Assembly: GCA_049889415.1 (NCBI GenBank)
Contig: JBMHDL010000003.1
Location: 310,001-374,000 of the forward strand
Direction of reading: 5' to 3'
DNA length: 64,000 bases
Source of the DNA: JAYQKL01 sp049889415
GTDB taxonomy: Bacteria > Pseudomonadota > Alphaproteobacteria > RS24
The position numbers and the translations under genes were made by a program. Below are positions 42,904 to 51,504 of this stretch, one piece after another. A model generated the notes under the pieces. The model was given only the letters and a program-made list of their open reading frames with translations, did not search any database and was not told the origin of the DNA. How positions within the stretch are numbered: the stretch's first letter is position 1; the number at the start of each line of letters is the position of its first letter.

Positions 42904-43023
42904 GAGTGAATTCCTTTTATGAGTTATTTAAAGAACAGACGGAAAAAACATCCCTCTCACTAATCTCGCCGAAAGTGCCAAATATTGCCGAGAAACGCAA
43001 CTTTTTCTTGCAAAAAAAGCTGA

Positions 43024-43941
43024 TCAATAATGTGACCAGCCTTTTTGTTCAACGGCTATCGGTGCAGCGGATTGATCAACCACCCCCACAGGATTAGAAA
43101 TGATGCTGCCGACTCTGCTCAATTTGTGGTCATGTTGGTGCAAAATGTCCGAAACGACCTGCCTGTCAGACTGTTTTGCCGTAAAAACAAGCTGATAATC
43201 ATCTCCACAGGTCAATTGAAAAACCCTGTCTCCAGCTGGGTCCGCCAACGGCACATCCGTCAGTAAAATTTGAGCTCCACAGGCTGAAGCTACACAGATA
43301 TGATTTAGATCAGCCAGAAACCCGTCTGATATATCGGCACAGGCCGTTATCACAGGTGCCAAAGCCAAACCTAACTCAATCAACGGCTCCGGAGTCAGAT
43401 AATGTCCGGAAAAAACCGTCTCCCGGCCCGCTTTGGCATCCACCAGCCCCAAACCGCCGGCCCCCATATCGCCGGTGACATAGATGTCGTCACCAGGGCT
43501 GGCACCTGATCTTTTGACCATTTGCCCTTGAGCGACCAAGCCAATAGCCGTCAGGCTGAAAACACCCGCATTGGGATGTGTTACACTGTCTCCGCCAAGC
43601 AGAGAACAGTTAAAACGCTCCAAATACCGCCCCAAACCTCCGGCAAAAGCCGCCACCCAATCCTCGCTTGGTGCCGGCGGGGCAAAATTGAGCAGGCAGC
43701 CCAAAGGCGCGGCCCCCTTTGCAGCCAAATCAGACAGGGTAACCGCGACCAGCTTGGCCGCAATATCCTGCGGCGCGGTACCGGACAGATAATGCACCCC
43801 TTCAACCAGCGTATCCGTCGTGATCACCAGGTCTTTTCCCGGTGGAGGAGACAGGCAGGCCGCATCGTCCAGAAGCCCCAGCCCGGAGGACATATCCGAC
43901 AAGGGGGCGAAGTATTTTGCTATGTAATCAAATTCCTTCAT
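43024..43941 (-). CDS. thiL: Thiamine-monophosphate kinase
   Basis: Makes thiamine diphosphate from thiamine monophosphate and ATP. It has 305 residues of the PurM/ThiL fold. Motifs: an early LLDDAACLSPPPG-type metal/substrate site, VITTDTLVEGVHY, then NCSLLGGDSV and ACADISDGFLADL, all typical. ATG 43941 has GAGGGAC upstream; the longer frame to 44121 reads into nusB and is dropped. Last gene of the glyA-rib-nusB-thiL run. Confidence 0.94.
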   Translation of the reverse strand: MKEFDYIAKYFAPLSDMSSGLGLLDDAACLSPPPGKDLVITTDTLVEGVHYLSGTAPQDIAAKLVAVTLSDLAAKGAAPLGCLLNFAPPAPSEDWVAAFAGGLGRYLERFNCSLLGGDSVTHPNAGVFSLTAIGLVAQGQMVKRSGASPGDDIYVTGDMGAGGLGLVDAKAGRETVFSGHYLTPEPLIELGLALAPVITACADISDGFLADLNHICVASACGAQILLTDVPLADPAGDRVFQLTCGDDYQLVFTAKQSDRQVVSDILHQHDHKLSRVGSIISNPVGVVDQSAAPIAVEQKGWSHY

Positions 43942-43960
43942 GCCGTCCCTCACCCTATGA

Positions 43961-44428
43961 TTACAAGAGCGGATCTTCGGTCTTCTCGCCGTGGAGCTTA
44001 TCCAAAAGGGCATTTGCCATGCCCGCCTCCGGCCCATCAAAAAAAGCGTGCGCCATATCCGTATATTGGGAAACGACCACTTTCGGCGGCACGTCGTCAC
44101 GACAAAGGATTTCATATGCACCGGCGCGCATCAAGGCCCGTAACGTGCTGTCCAAACGCGACAGTTTCCAGTCTTCTCGCAAAGCCGAGTCAATACGCCG
44201 GTCTATCAATCGTTGATGCTCGGTGACGCCGCGCAATATACATTCAAAAAACGCAATATCCGTATCCGGCAGTTCCATGTCCTCCAACGGCATATCCAGC
44301 CTATGGTTGACATATTCAGTTATGGTTTCCTCCAGCGCCGTACCGGCAATATCCATCTGATACAGCGCCTGCACCGCCCAAAGTCGAGCCGATGAGCGTC
44401 CATCGTGACCACCTTTATTTTTGCTCAT
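43961..44428 (-). CDS. nusB: Transcription antitermination factor NusB
   Basis: An RNA-binding protein for rRNA antitermination with NusE. It has 155 residues: SARLWAVQALYQMD at the N-terminus, then RLDSTLRALMRAGAYEIL and a C-terminal helix bearing YTDMAHAFFDGPEAGMANALLDKL, all typical. Overlaps ribH by 4 bp. Confidence 0.95.
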   Translation of the reverse strand: MSKNKGGHDGRSSARLWAVQALYQMDIAGTALEETITEYVNHRLDMPLEDMELPDTDIAFFECILRGVTEHQRLIDRRIDSALREDWKLSRLDSTLRALMRAGAYEILCRDDVPPKVVVSQYTDMAHAFFDGPEAGMANALLDKLHGEKTEDPLL

Positions 44429-44865
44429 GTGACAGCGCCTGACATTTGTTTGCGAATTTCAATCAGACGGAGGCAGGCCTTGGCCGCACCACCCCCCTTG
44501 TTTTTGTCTGACTTGTTACACCTGGCCCAGGCCTGATCATGGTTTTCGACCGTCTGGATGCCGTTACCAACTGCCAAACCTCGCTGTACGCCAAGATCCA
44601 TGATGCCGCGAGCGCTTTCTGCACAGACCGTATCATAATGCGTGGTCTCACCGCGGATAACCACCCCCAGAGCCACATACCCCAGATATTCACGACCGCT
44701 TTCCGCTGCATAACCAATGGCTGTCGGAATTTCCAAAACCCCCGGCACATCCACCCGCTCATAGGCATATCCAGCCGCTTCAATGGCCTCAATCGCCCCG
44801 TCAACCAGCGCGTCGGTTAAATCCTTGTAAAAAGGTGCTTCCACTATCAAGATGGTTTTACTCAT
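44425..44865 (-). CDS. ribH: 6,7-dimethyl-8-ribityllumazine synthase
   Basis: Condenses 3,4-dihydroxybutanone phosphate with the ribitylamino-pyrimidine, the step before riboflavin synthase. It has 146 residues with VPGVLEIPTAIGYAAESG, VALGVVIRGETTHYDTVC (catalytic His) and GLAVGNGIQTVENHDQA. Its start overlaps the ribBX stop (4 bp) and its end overlaps nusB, so translation is coupled. Confidence 0.95.
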   Translation of the reverse strand: MSKTILIVEAPFYKDLTDALVDGAIEAIEAAGYAYERVDVPGVLEIPTAIGYAAESGREYLGYVALGVVIRGETTHYDTVCAESARGIMDLGVQRGLAVGNGIQTVENHDQAWARCNKSDKNKGGGAAKACLRLIEIRKQMSGAVT

Positions 44866-45980
44866 AGTTCGTCCTTATCACCAAAAATCGGCCGTTGTCC
44901 CGTCACTTCAATATCATATCCTTCCAACGCGACAATAGTTCTTGGCGTGTCAGACAATAATTCAATCTTTTTCAGGCCGAGATTGGAGATGATTTGGGCA
45001 CCCACGCCATATTCGCGTAATTGGACGGAATTTCCGGCCTTCTCGTTTGGCTCCAACTGATCGCTGAACGGCGTTGGAGACGTATTGCGGATCAACACCA
45101 ACACGCCACGCCCCTCATCGCCGATAATCTCAAACGACTTTCTCAGGGTCTGCGCCTTAGGTTCATTGCTGTTGAACAAATCGAGCAGGATATTTTCAGC
45201 ATGCATCCGCACCAGTACGGGCGCGTCTCCGGAAATATCACCTTTGACAAACGCAATGTGCTCTTCATTCTCAACCTTGTTCTTGAAGACGATGCTGCGG
45301 AACCCCCCGCCATAAATCAGCTCGAGATCCTTTTCCTGTATGCGTTCAATCAATTCATCATTTTTGCGGCGATAGGCAATCAGGTCGGCAATGGTTCCAA
45401 GTTTGAGACCATGCAGTTGAGCGAATTTCACCAAATCAGGCAAGCGTGCCATTGTCCCGTCATCATTCATGATTTCACAGATAACACCTGCCGGGTAGAG
45501 CCCTGCAAGGCGCGACAGGTCAACCGCCGCCTCAGTATGGCCGGCACGCACCAACGTCCCGCCGTCACGTGCCACCAGCGGGAAAACATGCCCGGGAGAA
45601 ACCAGATCAGTGGCGTTTTTGGACGGGTCAATCGCGACCGAAATGGTATGGGCACGGTCATGGGCGGAGATGCCTGTTGAAATGCCTTCGCGCGCCTCAA
45701 CCGAAATGGTGAAAGCCGTCTGGTGACGCGACTGGTTTTTTGTAGACATGAACTCAAGCTCAAGTTTCTCTGCGCGCTCCTCATTCAGGGCCAGGCAGAT
45801 CAAGCCACGCCCGTATTTGGCCATAAAATTGACCGCCTCAGGTGTCGCCATCTGCGCCGGAATAATCAGATCCCCCTCATTCTCCCGGTCCTCGGCATCC
45901 ACCAGAACGATCATCTTGCCATTGCGGACATCCTCAATAATTTCTTCAATCGGAGATATGAATTGCGTGTATTCACTCAT
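44862..45980 (-). CDS. ribBX: 3,4-dihydroxy-2-butanone-4-phosphate synthase with degenerate GTP-cyclohydrolase-II domain (RibBX-like)
   Basis: Residues 1-205 form an intact RibB domain converting ribulose 5-phosphate to the dihydroxybutanone phosphate: VDAEDRENEGDLIIPAQ, HTEAAVDLSRLAG and the metal-binding RxGHTEA pattern are kept. Residues 206-372 align with GTP cyclohydrolase II, but the zinc-binding cysteines are missing: the expected Cys-rich loop reads MHAENILLDLFNSNEP, and the usual DCGCQL-type segment is absent. The second domain is therefore probably inactive as a cyclohydrolase. This resembles RibBX of rhizobia; a separate ribA is needed. Confidence 0.9.
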   Translation of the reverse strand: MSEYTQFISPIEEIIEDVRNGKMIVLVDAEDRENEGDLIIPAQMATPEAVNFMAKYGRGLICLALNEERAEKLELEFMSTKNQSRHQTAFTISVEAREGISTGISAHDRAHTISVAIDPSKNATDLVSPGHVFPLVARDGGTLVRAGHTEAAVDLSRLAGLYPAGVICEIMNDDGTMARLPDLVKFAQLHGLKLGTIADLIAYRRKNDELIERIQEKDLELIYGGGFRSIVFKNKVENEEHIAFVKGDISGDAPVLVRMHAENILLDLFNSNEPKAQTLRKSFEIIGDEGRGVLVLIRNTSPTPFSDQLEPNEKAGNSVQLREYGVGAQIISNLGLKKIELLSDTPRTIVALEGYDIEVTGQRPIFGDKDEL

Positions 45981-45989
45981 TGTTTCGCC

Positions 45990-46598
45990 TCAGCCATGTT
46001 TCAGGGTTTCCGCCAGCCGCGCAACATAGCGGGCCAGCACATCAATTTCGAGATTGATGGCGTCGCCAATTTGGGTAGCTCCCCAAGTGGTTACATTTTG
46101 GGTATGGGCAATCAGATTGACCCCGAATTGCGCGCCGTCAACCTCGTTTACGGTCAGGGATGTCCCATCAAGCGTCACTGATCCTTTGGATGCAATAAAA
46201 CCGGCAAGGTCTGGCGGGGCGGCGAAAGTGAACCGTTTGCTGTCACCTTCACTTCGTATGTTTTCAACCGTTGCGATGCCGTCAACATGCCCGCTGACTA
46301 TATGCCCGCCCAGCTCGTCACCCATCTGCAGGGCGCGCTCAAGGTTGAGCCGAGTGCCGACCCGCCAATGCTGCGCCGTAGTGACATCCAGGGTTTCCCT
46401 GGACGCCTCCACCCCGAACCAGTTCCCGTCATCATCGCGGCCTTTGTCAACCACCGTCAAACAGACCCCTGAATGCGCAATCGATGCGCCAATATCAATG
46501 TCTTCCACATTATAGGCAGTGGCGACCTGATAATAGGTATCGCCGCGTTGCTCCATATGCCGAATGGTCCCTATGTCCGTTACAATGCCGGTGAACAT
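45990..46598 (-). CDS. ribE: Riboflavin synthase subunit alpha
   Basis: Dismutates two lumazine molecules to riboflavin. It has 202 residues in two similar barrels, each starting with the family pattern: MFTGIVTDIGTI and later GGHIVSGHVDGIATV; SVTLDGTSLTVNEV marks the second. ATG 46598 is chosen because AGGAGC stands before it and the product begins MFTG as usual. The ribD stop lies just upstream. Confidence 0.95.
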   Translation of the reverse strand: MFTGIVTDIGTIRHMEQRGDTYYQVATAYNVEDIDIGASIAHSGVCLTVVDKGRDDDGNWFGVEASRETLDVTTAQHWRVGTRLNLERALQMGDELGGHIVSGHVDGIATVENIRSEGDSKRFTFAAPPDLAGFIASKGSVTLDGTSLTVNEVDGAQFGVNLIAHTQNVTTWGATQIGDAINLEIDVLARYVARLAETLKHG

Positions 46599-46603
46599 GC
46601 GCA

Positions 46604-47644
46604 TCAGCTCCTGTGTAAAATTCTTAAACTGTCAGCGCCGCAAATTTCGGTGCTGATAAGGTTAAAACTGGAGGAGTTGGCATAATTATCAATGCCCATA
46701 AACTGCAAATCGCTTTGCTTTGGCGCATTATTGGCAGCCATCGGCAGCAATGGCAGATCGAAGGGGGCCACAAAGACCGCCAGCCTGTCCACCAGACCGG
46801 CAGACAAAAACGCCTTTGCGAGATGCGGCCCGCCCTCAAGCATCAGACGGGTCACTCCATCCGAGGCAAGTGCACAAAGCATGTCTGCCGGTGCCTGTTG
46901 TGACAGCAGACGCCAGCCACCGGGCAGGTCATTTTGTTGCAAGGTGCACGAGGCCACATAAGGCAGCGGGCTGTCAACGCTCATTCCAGGCAGGCGACAG
47001 GTCAGAGACGGAGCATCATGGCAAAAGGTTCCCGCGCCGACCAGAATGGCGTCATGCTCGGCTCGGATAAGATGCATACGACGTTGTGCCTGCACCGACG
47101 TAATGGCCGGATTTTCTCCAGTGGTGCGCCGCATCATGCCATTTCGGCTGACAGCGATTTTCAGCGTCACCATTGGGCGAGAATCGGTAATTTTAAGCAT
47201 AAAACCCGCATTGAGTTCATGCGCCTCGGTTTCACAAACCCCGACTGTTACGTCAAGACCGGCAGCACGCATCATCTCCACTCCGCGCCCGCTGACCCGT
47301 GGGTCTGGATCTTGCACGGCCACCACAACCCGTGACACGGCGGCGTCAATCAACGCCTGGGCGCAAGGGCCGGTTTGCCCGTGATGGGCGCATGGCTCCA
47401 AAGTTACATAAGCGGTGGCACCATGAAGATTAGTAAGACCTGCAGGCTGCTCAGCCAAAGCCATGGCGATGGCGACAGTTTCCGCATGGGGCCGGCCGGC
47501 ATTCCCGGTTCTGCCCTCACCAAGAACACATCCATCACGGACAATAAGACAGCCGACAGCAGGATTAGGCGCTACGCGCCCTAACCCTCTGCGGGCAAGC
47601 CGCAGGGCACGCTGCATGTAAATCTTGTCTTGAAGCTCTGTCAT
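46604..47644 (-). CDS. ribD: Bifunctional diaminohydroxyphosphoribosylaminopyrimidine deaminase / reductase
   Basis: Catalyses the deamination and reduction steps after GTP cyclohydrolase II. It has 346 residues. The N-terminal deaminase keeps the zinc motif GRPHAETVAI and TLEPCAHHGQTGPC; the C-terminal half is the dihydrofolate-reductase-like reductase, ending in GGPHLAKAFLSAGLVD. ATG 47644 is taken over the longer start. Between nrdR and ribE. Confidence 0.94.
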   Translation of the reverse strand: MTELQDKIYMQRALRLARRGLGRVAPNPAVGCLIVRDGCVLGEGRTGNAGRPHAETVAIAMALAEQPAGLTNLHGATAYVTLEPCAHHGQTGPCAQALIDAAVSRVVVAVQDPDPRVSGRGVEMMRAAGLDVTVGVCETEAHELNAGFMLKITDSRPMVTLKIAVSRNGMMRRTTGENPAITSVQAQRRMHLIRAEHDAILVGAGTFCHDAPSLTCRLPGMSVDSPLPYVASCTLQQNDLPGGWRLLSQQAPADMLCALASDGVTRLMLEGGPHLAKAFLSAGLVDRLAVFVAPFDLPLLPMAANNAPKQSDLQFMGIDNYANSSSFNLISTEICGADSLRILHRS

Positions 47645-47673
47645 ATTGCCCACGCCGGGGCAACGCCCGGTCT

Positions 47674-48141
47674 CTAATCGTCAAAATTTGCGCTGTCCGG
47701 CATTTCCCCTAGGAAGTTCTCAAAATCCTTGGCTTCACGGAAATCTCTGTAAACAGAGGCAAAACGAACATACCCGACCTGATCAAGGGCAAACAAGCCT
47801 TCCATGACCATCTCTCCGAGCATTTTGGCCGGTATTTCCGCTTCACCGAGGTTTTCCATCCGCCTGACAATACCACTGACCATACGCTCGACACGCTCTT
47901 GTTCAACCGGTCTTTTCCGCAGTGCGATTTGCACAGAGCGCATGAGCTTGTCGCGATCAAACGGAACTTTGCGGCCAGAGTTTTTGACGATAATCAGCTC
48001 GCGCAGCTGTATCCGTTCAAACGTCGTAAACCGTCCGCCACAATCGGTGCAATGGCGACGACGCCGAATGACGGTGCTGTCTTCGGTCGGACGACTGTCT
48101 TTGACCTGGGTTTCATTATTACCGCAATACGGACAACGCAT
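47674..48141 (-). CDS. nrdR: Transcriptional repressor NrdR
   Basis: A zinc-ribbon and ATP-cone repressor of ribonucleotide reductase genes. It has 155 residues. The N-terminal zinc ribbon, MRCPYCGNNETQV and CTDCGGRF, precedes the ATP-cone domain, KVPFDRDKLMRSVQIALRKRPV. Located between glyA and ribD, the common alphaproteobacterial arrangement. Its own targets are not in the window. Confidence 0.96.
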   Translation of the reverse strand: MRCPYCGNNETQVKDSRPTEDSTVIRRRRHCTDCGGRFTTFERIQLRELIIVKNSGRKVPFDRDKLMRSVQIALRKRPVEQERVERMVSGIVRRMENLGEAEIPAKMLGEMVMEGLFALDQVGYVRFASVYRDFREAKDFENFLGEMPDSANFDD

Positions 48142-48153
48142 GGTTCAACTCAC

Positions 48154-49461
48154 TCAGCCATAAATCGGGAAACGCTGGCACAAAGCGACCACTTTGTCAC
48201 GAACAGCGGCCTCATTTTCAGGCGACGCTTCGCCGCCATTGGCAGCCACACAGTCCAGAACTTCGGCAATCAGGTCACCGACCTGCTGGAATTCCACAAC
48301 GCCAAACCCACGTGAGGTTGCGGCGGGCGTTCCAAGCCGCACACCGGAAGTGATCATCGGCTTTTCCGGGTCAAACGGCACACCATTTTTGTTGCAGGTG
48401 ATGAAAGCGCGCTCCATCGCCTCTTCCGCCACCTTACCGGTCAAGCCTTTCGGGCGCAGATCGACCAGAACAAGGTGATTGTCCGTACCACCTGAAACAA
48501 TGTCGAACCCATGGCCCTTGAGTGTTTCAGCCAAGGCTTTGGCATTTTCAACAACCTGCTTGATGTAGGTTTTGAATTCTGGCTGCAGCGCCTCACCAAA
48601 AGCCACGGCCTTGGCGGCAATGACATGCATCAGCGGTCCGCCCTGAATACCAGGGAAAATAGCAGAATTGTATTTCTTACCGAGTTCTTCATTATTGGAC
48701 AGGATGAGACCGCCACGCGGCCCGCGCAGGGTTTTGTGGGTCGTTGTTGTAACCGCATCGGCATAAGGCAACGGGCTTGGATGTGCGCCACCGGCAACCA
48801 GACCTGAAATATGCGCCATATCGACGAGCAGGTACGCCCCGACCATATCAGCGATTTCACGGAACCGCTTGAAATCAATCACCCGCGGATAGGCAGACCC
48901 GCCGGCAATGATAAGCTGCGGCTTATGCTCTTTGGCCAGCGCCTCCACCTCTTCATAATCAATCAGATGGTCATCACGGCGTACACCATACTGCACGGCA
49001 TTGAACCATTTGCCGGATTGATTGGGCGGCGCGCCATGGGTCAAGTGACCACCAGCGGCAAGACTCATGCCCAAAATGGTATCGCCCGGCTTGAGCAGCG
49101 CCTGCATGACGGCTTGGTTGGCCTGCGAGCCGGAGTTCGGCTGCACATTGGCATAAGCGCAGTTGTACAATTTTTTGACCCGCTCGAGGGCGAGGTTTTC
49201 AGCTATATCCACAAATTCGCAGCCGCCATAATAGCGTCGCCCCGGATAGCCTTCGGCATATTTGTTGGTCATGATGGAGCCTTGGGTTTCCAAGACAGCT
49301 CTGGAAACAATGTTTTCTGATGCAATCAGCTCAATCTGATTCTGCTGACGCGACAATTCCTGGGCAATGGCCGCAGCAATGTCAGCATCCCTGTCAGTAA
49401 TGGACTGATTGAAAAAGTCATTATTTTCAGTATCTAAGGCTGTTTTTTCTGTTACGGACAT
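48154..49461 (-). CDS. glyA: Serine hydroxymethyltransferase
   Basis: Interconverts serine and glycine with tetrahydrofolate, the main one-carbon source. It has 435 residues. PLP lysine is in TTTTHKTLRGPRGG near residue 240, with the IELIASENIVS start, GYPGRRYYGGCE and VDMAHISGLVAGG motifs. An N-terminal acidic extension of about 25 residues precedes the core. AGGAAAGG lies ahead of ATG 49461. First gene of the glyA-nrdR-rib-nusB-thiL run. Confidence 0.97.
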   Translation of the reverse strand: MSVTEKTALDTENNDFFNQSITDRDADIAAAIAQELSRQQNQIELIASENIVSRAVLETQGSIMTNKYAEGYPGRRYYGGCEFVDIAENLALERVKKLYNCAYANVQPNSGSQANQAVMQALLKPGDTILGMSLAAGGHLTHGAPPNQSGKWFNAVQYGVRRDDHLIDYEEVEALAKEHKPQLIIAGGSAYPRVIDFKRFREIADMVGAYLLVDMAHISGLVAGGAHPSPLPYADAVTTTTHKTLRGPRGGLILSNNEELGKKYNSAIFPGIQGGPLMHVIAAKAVAFGEALQPEFKTYIKQVVENAKALAETLKGHGFDIVSGGTDNHLVLVDLRPKGLTGKVAEEAMERAFITCNKNGVPFDPEKPMITSGVRLGTPAATSRGFGVVEFQQVGDLIAEVLDCVAANGGEASPENEAAVRDKVVALCQRFPIYG

Positions 49462-49655
49462 CCGTTAACCTTTCCTGTCAAAACTTTTGCTTACCAAAAT
49501 TTGAATAGGCTTTTTGAGGTAAGACAAATACCACATATGGGCGGTTTAGGGAATGTTTAGCACAACTGCAAACGGAAAAAACCGTGCATAGTGTCGCTGT
49601 TGGCGAGATATAAAAATATGCTGTTCACGTTGTGCAATCACGCTATGTTTTGCAT

Positions 49656-50447
49656 ATGGATATTTCAAGCGCACCTTATCTGACGTCAGCACTGATCATA
49701 ACCGCCATGATGGCTTTCGTCTGGATTATTTCCGTCCCGCTCAAGGATGTCAGCATTGTTGACAGTTTTTGGGGTTTTGGTTTCGGCTTAAGCAGCCTCG
49801 GCGTCTTTCTGGTCAGCGACGGCATGAAGTCCACCGCCCAGATAATTTTGCTGGCCGCGATTATCGCCTGGTCATTGCGGCTTGGCGGCTATCTGTTCTG
49901 GCGATGGTCCCAGGAAGAGGAAGAGGATCGACGGTATCAGGCCATGCGCAAAAACAGACCACTTTTCTGGCTGCAGTCAATCTACATCGTCTTTGTGTTT
50001 CAGGGACTGCTTATGTGGATCATCGCCCTGCCCGCAACCCACACGCTGGCTTTCAGCCACACAACAACCGAGCCTGTCTCCCCGCTGGCCTTGCTCGGCC
50101 TGGTTGTGGCACTAGGCGGATTGCTTGTTGAAACCGTGTCCGACTGGCAGCTTGTCAAATTCCGTGCCGACCCGGCAAATAAAGGTAAGATTTTGGAAAA
50201 AGGACTGTGGAGACGCTCACGCCATCCGAATTATTTCGGAGATGCAACTTTTTGGTGGGGTGTCTGGATCATTTGCTGTGCAATTTCCCCGCTGGCGGTT
50301 TACTTCGTCTTTGCCCCGCTTTTGATGAATTATCTGATCGTCAAAATCTCCGGCGCGGACTTGCTTGATAAAATCCTCGCCAAACGCAAACCCGGATACG
50401 CAGCATATATGGAACGCACAAATCGCTTCATCCCGAAGTTTTTTTGA
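49656..50447 (+). CDS. DUF1295 family membrane protein (steroid 5-alpha-reductase-like)
   Basis: A 263-residue integral membrane protein with about six to seven hydrophobic helices. It has the C-terminal motif GLWRRSRHPNYFGDATFWWG near residue 195, typical of the DUF1295/COG3752 branch of the steroid-reductase and isoprenylcysteine-methyltransferase superfamily. The activity is unknown; related membrane proteins reduce double bonds using NADPH. Such genes are often in the ChrR-linked lipid clusters, whereas here it stands between glyA and hemB. The ribosome site is weak; ATG 49656 is chosen over TTG 49632. Confidence 0.85.
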   Translation: MDISSAPYLTSALIITAMMAFVWIISVPLKDVSIVDSFWGFGFGLSSLGVFLVSDGMKSTAQIILLAAIIAWSLRLGGYLFWRWSQEEEEDRRYQAMRKNRPLFWLQSIYIVFVFQGLLMWIIALPATHTLAFSHTTTEPVSPLALLGLVVALGGLLVETVSDWQLVKFRADPANKGKILEKGLWRRSRHPNYFGDATFWWGVWIICCAISPLAVYFVFAPLLMNYLIVKISGADLLDKILAKRKPGYAAYMERTNRFIPKFF

Positions 50448-50507
50448 CCTCCTGAATTTGCGCCAAACCTCAAAAACGGCTACACAGTGCTTACTGTGGA
50501 GCATGAC

Positions 50508-51503
50508 ATGAATGACACGCCGAAATATCCAACCACCCGGATGCGCCGCCTGCGCCAAAGCAGCTGGTCAAGAAGCATGGTTGCCGAAAGCCGATTGTCG
50601 CCGGCGGATTTGATCTGGCCGATTTTTGTGATGGATGGATCGAATGAAAGCCAACCGTTAAAAACCATGCCGGGTGTCAACCGATTGACTATTGATCGCG
50701 CCGTGCAGGCGGCCAAGGACGCAGCTGCTGAAGGCATACCCTTCATCGCCCTGTTTCCCAACACACCTAGCGACCTGCGTGATGAGGAAGGCAGCGAAAG
50801 CGTCAATCCCGATAATCTGGTGTGCCGCACCACCCGCGCTGTCAAGGACGCCGTGCCCGAAATCGGGATTATGTGTGATGTTGCCCTCGACCCATATACC
50901 ACTCACGGGCATGATGGCGTGATGGAGGGCAATGAAATTCTCAATGATGAGTCGGTTGAAAAACTGGTCGCCCAAAGCCTCAATCAGGTTGCCGCCGGTT
51001 GCGACATCATCGCGCCGTCAGACATGATGGACGGGCGCATTGGCGCCATCCGCGATGAGCTGGAAATGAACGGCCACACCAACACGCTGATCATGGCCTA
51101 TGCGGCCAAATACGCCTCGGCCTTTTTCGGGCCGTTCCGTGATGCCGTTGGCTCAGGTGCCCGACTGAAAGGTGACAAACGCACCTATCAGCTGGATCCG
51201 GCAAACGGTGATGAGGCGTTACGCGAAGTGGCGCTGGATATTCAGGAAGGGGCTGATATGGTGATGGTCAAGCCCGGCATGCCCTATCTGGATATTGTTC
51301 GCCGTGTCAAAGACCGTTTCAATGTCCCGACATTCGCGTATCAGGTTTCCGGCGAATATGCCATGCTGTGCGCGGCGGCCGATGCTGGCATGATGGATCT
51401 TGACGCCGTCATGATGGAGAGCCTTCTGGGCTTCAAGCGGGCCGGCGCAGACGGCATTTTAAGCTATTTCGCTCTGCAGGCCGCCCGCCAACTCAACAGC
51501 TAA
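50508..51503 (+). CDS. hemB: Delta-aminolevulinic acid dehydratase (porphobilinogen synthase)
   Basis: Condenses two 5-aminolevulinates to porphobilinogen in haem synthesis. It has 331 residues. Schiff-base lysines are in AYAAKYASAFFGPFRDA and VMVKPGMPYLD. The metal loop reads DVALDPYTTHGHDG: the zinc cysteines of E. coli/human enzymes are replaced by Ala/Asp residues, as in the magnesium-dependent form of alphaproteobacteria. GGAGCATGAC precedes ATG 50508. The downstream serine peptidase gene is convergent with only one base between stops. Confidence 0.95.
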   Translation: MNDTPKYPTTRMRRLRQSSWSRSMVAESRLSPADLIWPIFVMDGSNESQPLKTMPGVNRLTIDRAVQAAKDAAAEGIPFIALFPNTPSDLRDEEGSESVNPDNLVCRTTRAVKDAVPEIGIMCDVALDPYTTHGHDGVMEGNEILNDESVEKLVAQSLNQVAAGCDIIAPSDMMDGRIGAIRDELEMNGHTNTLIMAYAAKYASAFFGPFRDAVGSGARLKGDKRTYQLDPANGDEALREVALDIQEGADMVMVKPGMPYLDIVRRVKDRFNVPTFAYQVSGEYAMLCAAADAGMMDLDAVMMESLLGFKRAGADGILSYFALQAARQLNS

Positions 51504-51504
51504 G

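Noticed and set aside
43942..44121. N-terminal extension of thiL
   Set aside because: It would run through the end of nusB, and a good ribosome site stands before ATG 43941.
47644..47674. FMN riboswitch before ribD
   Set aside because: Only 29 bp separate nrdR and ribD, far too short; no RFN-type elements are seen ahead of ribBX or ribE either.
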